DNA from: an uncultured Lachnospiraceae bacterium
Lineage (GTDB): Bacteria > Bacillota_A > Clostridia > Lachnospirales > Lachnospiraceae
DNA length: 9,584 nucleotides
Reading direction: 5' to 3'
Assembly: GCA_902795835.1 (NCBI GenBank)
Contig: CADBNA010000105.1
Location: 1 to 9,584, forward strand
The notes under the pieces are model-generated. The model was not told where the DNA came from. It worked only from the letters and a program-made list of their open reading frames with translations, and did no database searches. The position numbers and the translations under genes were made by a program. Below, piece after piece: positions 5,622-9,584 of this stretch. Each line of letters begins with the position of its first letter. Positions within the stretch are counted from its first letter, which is position 1.

Positions 5622-7574
5622 ATGAAACCTTTTCTTAAAAACACACGGGATAAAAAATGGAAGGCTCTCCCGGTTCTGATGGCGGCGTCCCTGTCCCTCT
5701 CCGCCTGCCCTGTGCAGGCCGAGACATCTGATCCGGGGGCCTCATCTCTGCCCGAAAATGAGTCTGTCTCTGATTCTTCTCCCTCGTCACCCAATCTCTG
5801 GAATCTGCTGACGACTGACTCAGAATCGGATTCCGGATCAGAAGGCAAAAAGAATCGTTATGAAAGCGGCTGGTACAAGCTGAACAAAGCCGGTGATGCG
5901 GCTGCTCCCGGTCAGGACGATGCCTCCGGCCAGACAGGAGACAATTCTTCTGACCAGGCGGGGGGTAGTTCTACTGATCAGACGGAGGACAGTTCCTCTA
6001 ATCAGACTGCGGGCAGTTCTTCTGTTGAAACGGAGTCCGGCAAAAGTGAAGAGGACCGGATCTCCGAAACGGCGATATCCTCCGGCATGACGCAGCAGGA
6101 ATACGAAGAAGCTCTCGCAAAGGCCTATGCTGCCGGATATGAAGACGGATTCTCGGCAGGCGCAGAGCTGGATTCTTCCAAGCTGCAGATCCGGTATCGC
6201 GGGAAGGGCCTGTCTACAGACGCTTCCACGATGTTTCTGACGCAGGGTCTTCCCGCCCTGCGCACGCCTGATGCCGTAGCGTTCTGCTTCGCCGCCCTTG
6301 ATGACTACACAGGAGAAAAACAGCTGCAGCTGTACCGGGACGGAACCGTAATTGACCTGTTTCCGACAGAGGAAAGCAGCTCTTCCGTCTCCCTCACCGG
6401 CAGCAGCGAAGAAGATGACGCCGATGGCGTTTCTTCATCTGATACAGAGAGCAGCAGCTCTTCCTCTGGAAGCACAGACGGGAGCACGGATGCTTCTTCT
6501 TCCGGCACTGCGGACGCAGAGACCTCCTCCGACAGCAATGACGAAGACACCGACGCCGCCTCTTCATCTGACGTGGAGAGCAGCAGCTCTTTCTCTGATA
6601 GTACAGACGAAGATGATGCTTCATCTTCTTCCGACAACGAGGATGAAGATGTCGACAACGCCTCTTCATCTGATGCGGAGAGCAGCAGCTCTTCCTCTGA
6701 AAGCGCAGACGAAAACGCTGACGCTTCCTCTTCCGACAGCAATGATGAAGACACTGACGCCGCCTCTTCATCTGACGCGGAGAGCAGCAGTTCTTCCTCT
6801 GAAAGCCCGGAGAGTAGCGACGAGCCCGAATCTTTCGAAGAACTGGCAGCCGAGCTTCAGGGCTGGATCGACGCCGCCGAAGAGGCGGACCTGCATCTGT
6901 CCATCATGATGCTGGATATTGAGACAGGCACGATCCTGGCCTACAACAGTGACGAGCCCTTCTACTCGGCCAGCAGTTCAAAGGCGCATTTTATCGTCAG
7001 CCTGGCGAATGAAGAGCCTGAGGCAATCACGAAATACGAAGATACGATCAAAAGCGTAACGATCGACTCTGACAATGACAGCTACAAAAAACTGCAGCAG
7101 GCCTATTCCCTGGATTATTACGAAGACTGGCTGAAGGCTTCCGGCGTCAGCAAAGATGTCGAGCTGGATGTCGGCGGATATGCTTTTTACTCAGCAGAGG
7201 ACCTGGCCCGGCTCTGGCTGAGTGACTATCTCTTTTTTGAAGAAAATGAGAACGGCCAGACTGTCGGAGAATGGTTTGAGTCACCCAATTCCAGTGCCAT
7301 CCGCCCCACGGTTGATGAGGGTACCGTGACGCGCACCAAAGCCGGCTGGCTCGTGGATTCTGAAAAAGGATATACGACGACAGCTGATGCGGGGATCGTC
7401 TATGACGGAGAGCATCCGTACATCATTGCCATCCTTTCAGACTACCCGGCCTCCATGGAAAAGCTGGAGAAATATGCAACACTGCTGGAAAAGATGCATA
7501 CGGCACTGACAGAAAGCACTCTCCCGGCCGATTCTGAAACCGATCCGGAAGACAATACCGAAGCCGGTTCATAA
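5622..7574 (+). CDS. Exported serine hydrolase (beta-lactamase2-like) with long Ser/Asp/Glu repeat spacer
   Basis: This 650-residue secreted or lipid-anchored protein begins with a basic n-region and a hydrophobic stretch ending LSLSAC. That is a plausible lipobox with Cys29, though VQA-E just after could instead be a signal peptidase I site. Next come an 8-residue repeat tract (about 103-134), a middle segment with AKAYAAGYEDGFSAG (166-180), then a very acidic Ser-rich spacer of 34-residue repeats (about 270-400). The C-terminal domain (about 420-630) resembles class A penicillin-recognising enzymes: SxxK as SSSK (451-454), SDN (483-485) and KAG (573-575) in place of KTG. No ExxLN omega-loop glutamate is visible, so true beta-lactamase activity is unlikely. 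A peptidase, esterase or peptidoglycan-related role is possible. I chose the ATG at 5622 because GGATGG lies 5 nt upstream; an ATG at 5613 lacks any site. Confidence 0.85.
   Translation: MKPFLKNTRDKKWKALPVLMAASLSLSACPVQAETSDPGASSLPENESVSDSSPSSPNLWNLLTTDSESDSGSEGKKNRYESGWYKLNKAGDAAAPGQDDASGQTGDNSSDQAGGSSTDQTEDSSSNQTAGSSSVETESGKSEEDRISETAISSGMTQQEYEEALAKAYAAGYEDGFSAGAELDSSKLQIRYRGKGLSTDASTMFLTQGLPALRTPDAVAFCFAALDDYTGEKQLQLYRDGTVIDLFPTEESSSSVSLTGSSEEDDADGVSSSDTESSSSSSGSTDGSTDASSSGTADAETSSDSNDEDTDAASSSDVESSSSFSDSTDEDDASSSSDNEDEDVDNASSSDAESSSSSSESADENADASSSDSNDEDTDAASSSDAESSSSSSESPESSDEPESFEELAAELQGWIDAAEEADLHLSIMMLDIETGTILAYNSDEPFYSASSSKAHFIVSLANEEPEAITKYEDTIKSVTIDSDNDSYKKLQQAYSLDYYEDWLKASGVSKDVELDVGGYAFYSAEDLARLWLSDYLFFEENENGQTVGEWFESPNSSAIRPTVDEGTVTRTKAGWLVDSEKGYTTTADAGIVYDGEHPYIIAILSDYPASMEKLEKYATLLEKMHTALTESTLPADSETDPEDNTEAGS
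5928..6023 (+). repeat. Four tandem 24-bp coding repeats (8-residue units)
   Basis: The translated units are GQTGDNSS, DQAGGSST, DQTEDSSS and NQTAGSSS, in register with no gaps. They lie in the N-terminal spacer of the exported serine hydrolase. They are degenerate at both DNA and protein level, so they look like an older expansion than the array further along the gene. Confidence 0.75.
6429..6812 (+). repeat. Ser/Asp/Glu-rich coding repeats, 102-bp (34-residue) period
   Basis: A near-identical segment starting TCTTCATCTGA and running through GAGAGCAGCAG recurs at 6432, 6561, 6663 and 6765. The spacings are 129, 102 and 102 bp, all multiples of three. Each unit encodes SSSDxESSSSxS, followed by a linker rich in Asp, Glu and Ser; SNDEDTDA recurs twice. 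The first unit is 43 residues, the next two are 34, and the last is partial. The array forms a long, flexible, strongly negative spacer between the middle region and the catalytic domain, and its copy number could vary by slippage or recombination. Confidence 0.85.
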
Positions 7575-7605
7575 ACCTGACAGCATCACATCTCTGACAG
7601 GAGAA

Positions 7606-7623
7606 AATGGATTGATATCCATT
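7606..7623. promoter_or_regulatory. Perfect dyad AATGGAT-N4-ATCCATT upstream of the promoter
   Basis: AATGGAT (7606-7612) and ATCCATT (7617-7623) form a perfect 7-bp inverted repeat around TGAT, 25 bp before the -35 box. Its right arm is also the start of the first 18-bp direct repeat. The symmetry fits a homodimeric HTH repressor site. It lacks a GC-rich stem and a U-run, so it is not a terminator for the preceding gene. Confidence 0.5.
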
Positions 7624-7633
7624 AAAAATCCAT
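7616..7633 (+). repeat. Putative operator repeat, copy 1 (TATCCATTAAAAATCCAT)
   Basis: This 18-bp sequence recurs at 7720-7737 with a single mismatch (TATCCATTAAATATCCAT). Each copy contains two ATCCAT half-sites 11 bp apart, about one helical turn. Copy 1 lies upstream of the -35 box. Exact length, shared register and placement around a promoter suggest binding sites for one regulator. Confidence 0.6.
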
Positions 7634-7647
7634 AGATGCATCTTCCC

Positions 7648-7676
7648 TTGACATAATGGGTATTATATGGTATTTT
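7648..7676 (+). promoter_or_regulatory. Sigma-A-type promoter of the HTH-Uma2 gene
   Basis: A perfect -35 box TTGACA (7648-7653) is followed after 17 nt by TATTTT (7671-7676). A dyad ATATGG/CCATAT (7665-7670/7681-7686) brackets the -10 box, so a protein bound there would block RNA polymerase. The predicted leader is about 75 nt and includes the second 18-bp repeat. Confidence 0.65.
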
Positions 7677-7719
7677 AATTCCATATTAAATGATTTTTGG
7701 GGTTTGGAACGAAGCTATT

Positions 7720-7737
7720 TATCCATTAAATATCCAT
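7720..7737 (+). repeat. Putative operator repeat, copy 2 (TATCCATTAAATATCCAT)
   Basis: This is the second copy of the 18-bp repeat, 17 of 18 bases identical to copy 1 and in the same orientation. It sits downstream of the promoter, only a few bases before the ribosome binding site (GAGAGGGGG). Protein bound to both copies could loop the DNA or block early elongation. Confidence 0.6.
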
Positions 7738-7757
7738 TTCTGAGAGGGGGCTGCCTT

Positions 7758-8660
7758 ATGACAGCGGAAGAGATGAACCGAATACGCGCGGAACACGGCT
7801 TCACCTATGCCTATATTGCGGAGAAAACCGGCGTTCCGCTCGGCACGGTACAGAAGGTCCTGGGCGGAATCACAAAACGGCCGCGCAGGGAGACCGTTGA
7901 CGCGCTGACTGCGTTTTTATCATCCTTTGCAGAGCCTGGCATGAACCGGAAGGGCTCCGGAGAGAGCAGCGGCAGTGCCCCGGAAACGACGTACCGGACA
8001 GAATTGCCCTCTCTTCAGCTGCGGGAAGCGCCCGCCTCGTACGGCTCTCAGATGCGTTCGGAAGAGGCCGGGAGCAAAAACAGCCGTCCTGGGCAGGAAC
8101 GGCTGTACACACTGGAGGATTACTATGCTCTCCCGGAACGGGAAGGCATCCGCGTGGAGCTGATCGACGGAAAGTTCTACGAGATGACAGCGCCTTCCCT
8201 GATCCACCAGATCATCCTTTCACGTCTGTTTCTTCAATTTGAACAATGTATCGGGCAGCATAAGCAGGAATGTATCGTTATGTTTGCACCCGCCGATGTA
8301 CAGCTGGACAACGACCAGTATACCATGGTGGAGCCGGATCTCTTTATCGTCTGCGACCGGTCGCGGATCCGTCGGGACCGGCTGCCCGGCGCGCCGGACT
8401 TTGTCGTGGAAGTTCTGTCTCCTTCGACCAAGTCAAAGGACATGACCCTCAAGACCCGCAAATACCGCAAGGCCGGTGTCCGGGAATACTGGATGGTCGA
8501 CCCCGATCTGAAAGTAATCCTGCAGTATATCTTCGCAGAAGAAGAAGAGGTGCATATCTACGGTTTTCACGATGATATTCCCCTGTACATCTCCGAAGGG
8601 CTGTGCATGATTCATTTTGAAGAGATCTGGAACAGAGTCAGCTTCCTGTATGACGAATAG
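7758..8660 (+). CDS. HTH (Cro/CI-like) - Uma2 family PD-(D/E)XK nuclease-like fusion
   Basis: This 300-residue soluble protein has two domains. Residues 1-55 form a Cro/CI-like helix-turn-helix, with turn and recognition helix in YAYIAEKTGVPLGTVQKVLGG (17-37). Residues 60-115 are a Ser/Gly/Glu-rich linker. Residues 117-290 form a Uma2 (DUF820) domain: LEDYYALPE (119-127), VELIDGKFYEM (133-143), VEPDLFIVCD (191-200), GAPDFVVEVLSPSTKSKDMTL (211-231) and GVREYWMVDPD (240-250). D194, E218 and a nearby lysine (K235 or K237) are the likely PD-(D/E)XK-type residues. The Uma2 family is predicted to be nuclease-related but its role is unknown. The start at 7758 has GAGAGGGGG 7 nt upstream. An in-frame ATG at 7656 falls inside the promoter and is rejected. 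The HTH probably binds the repeats in front of the gene, which is inference. I recall similar fusions in other Lachnospiraceae. Confidence 0.9.
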   Translation: MTAEEMNRIRAEHGFTYAYIAEKTGVPLGTVQKVLGGITKRPRRETVDALTAFLSSFAEPGMNRKGSGESSGSAPETTYRTELPSLQLREAPASYGSQMRSEEAGSKNSRPGQERLYTLEDYYALPEREGIRVELIDGKFYEMTAPSLIHQIILSRLFLQFEQCIGQHKQECIVMFAPADVQLDNDQYTMVEPDLFIVCDRSRIRRDRLPGAPDFVVEVLSPSTKSKDMTLKTRKYRKAGVREYWMVDPDLKVILQYIFAEEEEVHIYGFHDDIPLYISEGLCMIHFEEIWNRVSFLYDE

Positions 8661-8669
8661 ATAATTGCC

Positions 8670-9584
8670 TCACAGCCACTTTTTCCAGCGGAAAAACAGG
8701 AGAAGGCTGACCGCAATCGCCACGCTTGACGCAATCACAGCAGGATACCCCCATGGAGAAGTCAGCTCCGGCATATTGTGAAAGTTCATGCCGTACCAGC
8801 CGACAATCAGCGTCAGCGGCATAAAGATGGTCGTCACTACCGTCAGGATCGTCATGATCCTGTTCTGCTTCATGTCCAGATATGTCTTCTGCAGGTCCCG
8901 CAGCTGGATCGTATAGTCACGCACTGCGGCGGCGATGTTGATCAGTCTCTGTATCCGTGTCATGGACAGGTGAAAATACCGAAGATTATCCGACTGGAAA
9001 AAGCTGTTCTCATTCTCCTCCAGTTCCTGGGCAAAATTCATCAGCTGTTCATAATGTGAGAGAAGCGCACGGATATCACCCCGGATTTCATTGGCGCGTC
9101 CCATCATTGCATCCTCATCGGGTTTTTCTTCCGTAATCAGCTGCTCCAGCTGTTCCAGTTCTTTCTCCATGTGTTCCAGCATCGGGTGGTCTTTCCGGAC
9201 GATCTGTTCCAGAAAATCGTAAAGAAACCGCTCCAGTCCCGGCTTTTTCCACTTCTTTGTTCTGCGTATGTTCTGGATATACGTCTCAGCCGTTCCGCTG
9301 TCATCTATAAAAATGATTCCTTTTTCATCAAGGGCAAATGCAAATTTTCTGTCTTCCCCTGTCAGGTCTTTTCTGTCGGGAATACAGAATGTGCCGGTAA
9401 GCGAATCATAGTTGACCTCTGCCTTGGTCGTATGGATTTCCTGCATGAAAGAAGGCTCCAACACAGACTCCAGTTCCATTCCGAGATCAAAGCTGTCCCT
9501 CTCGTGCTGCCACTCTTCTGAAGAAAGAAGAGCGACATACTGTCTGTCGCTCTCCCTCAGCTCCTGCCTGCTGCAGGGTTTTAA
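8670..9584 (-). CDS. corA: CorA-family magnesium/divalent cation transporter (N-terminus beyond window)
   Basis: The frame is open from the stop at 8670 to the right edge, giving 304 visible residues. An ATG at 9479 is internal: the 35 codons before it encode a sensible CorA-like N-terminal stretch (RQYVALLSSEEWQHERDSFD). The start is therefore outside the window, probably close. The protein has a cytoplasmic N-terminal domain, long charged coiled-coil helices (about 130-235 of the visible part), a first membrane helix (about 244-264) ending in the family signature YGMNF, a short loop MPELTSPWG, and a second membrane helix (about 281-299) with the basic tail RWKKWL. CorA proteins form homopentameric channels for Mg2+, and some relatives carry Co2+, Ni2+ or Zn2+. 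A nickel role tied to the nearby lar genes is possible but unsupported. The stop lies 9 bp from the convergent HTH-Uma2 stop, with no obvious terminator. Confidence 0.93.
   Translation of the reverse strand, partial: LKPCSRQELRESDRQYVALLSSEEWQHERDSFDLGMELESVLEPSFMQEIHTTKAEVNYDSLTGTFCIPDRKDLTGEDRKFAFALDEKGIIFIDDSGTAETYIQNIRRTKKWKKPGLERFLYDFLEQIVRKDHPMLEHMEKELEQLEQLITEEKPDEDAMMGRANEIRGDIRALLSHYEQLMNFAQELEENENSFFQSDNLRYFHLSMTRIQRLINIAAAVRDYTIQLRDLQKTYLDMKQNRIMTILTVVTTIFMPLTLIVGWYGMNFHNMPELTSPWGYPAVIASSVAIAVSLLLFFRWKKWL

Noticed and set aside
6305..6754. 149-codon minus-strand Ser/Glu-rich open frame
   Set aside because: It is the mirror of the Ser/Asp repeat codons of the serine hydrolase on the opposite strand. 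Low complexity keeps it open.
6432..6801. Regularly spaced repeats as a CRISPR array
   Set aside because: The repeats are in frame within a coding sequence, the intervals are themselves repetitive, and no cas gene is present.
7033..7574. Class A beta-lactamase resistance gene
   Set aside because: SxxK and SDN are present, but the omega-loop glutamate is not visible, KTG is KAG, and the domain sits on a long surface stalk, unlike resistance enzymes.
7577..7600. Direct repeat CTGACAG at 7577 and 7594 after the serine hydrolase stop
   Set aside because: Seven bases is short enough to arise by chance, and it is not linked to any insertion boundary or hairpin.
7656..7757. Upstream start adding 34 residues to the HTH-Uma2 protein
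   Set aside because: This ATG lies between the -35 and -10 boxes and has no ribosome binding site. The ATG at 7758 has a strong one and begins exactly at the HTH domain.
8680..8696. TTTTTCC-AGC-GGAAAAA inverted repeat as a terminator between the convergent genes
   Set aside because: It lies inside the corA C-terminal codons. It has a short, mostly A/T stem with a 3-nt loop, and neither strand has a proper GC stem followed by a U-run.

Overview
The window looks like a chromosomal segment of an anaerobic Firmicute, most likely a gut Lachnospiraceae-type Clostridia. That assignment is an inference. It rests on the moderately GC-rich coding sequence, the AGGAGG-type ribosome binding sites, a helix-turn-helix/Uma2 fusion protein and a small 87-residue protein, both of a kind I associate with that family. 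No rRNA, tRNA, CRISPR array, transposase or phage gene is visible.

Left part (1-5048, all minus strand). Reading in the direction of transcription, the order is an aconitase-superfamily hydratase of the YbhJ type, a 96-bp gap with a strong hairpin, a metallo-beta-lactamase-fold hydrolase, then larE, larB and the start of larC, which runs off the left edge. LarB, LarE and LarC make the nickel-pincer nucleotide (NPN) cofactor of lactate racemase (LarA) and LarA homologues. LarB carboxylates and hydrolyses nicotinic acid adenine dinucleotide, LarE inserts sulfur, and LarC inserts nickel. No larA-like gene lies in the window; it could be beyond larC or elsewhere. The hydratase and hydrolase are not known NPN-pathway enzymes. 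Their position suggests, but does not prove, a 2-hydroxyacid pathway that uses an NPN-dependent racemase or epimerase.

Middle part (5049-7574, plus strand after a divergent intergenic region). A small conserved protein of unknown function (87 aa) is followed 33 bp later by a large exported serine hydrolase. That protein has a lipobox-like signal peptide, an 8-residue repeat tract, a middle region, a Ser/Asp/Glu-rich spacer built of 34-residue repeats, and a C-terminal beta-lactamase-like domain with SxxK, SDN and KAG motifs. I see no class A deacylating glutamate.

Right part (7575-9584). A 183-bp intergenic region holds a good sigma-A-type promoter. It is flanked by two near-identical 18-bp repeats and overlapped by ATGGAT/ATCCAT dyads, so it looks like an operator array. 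It precedes a 300-aa protein with an N-terminal Cro/CI-like HTH and a C-terminal Uma2 (PD-(D/E)XK-like) domain, which suggests autoregulation. A CorA-type magnesium transporter gene converges on it with only 9 bp between the stops. The corA frame stays open to the right edge, so its start lies outside the window.
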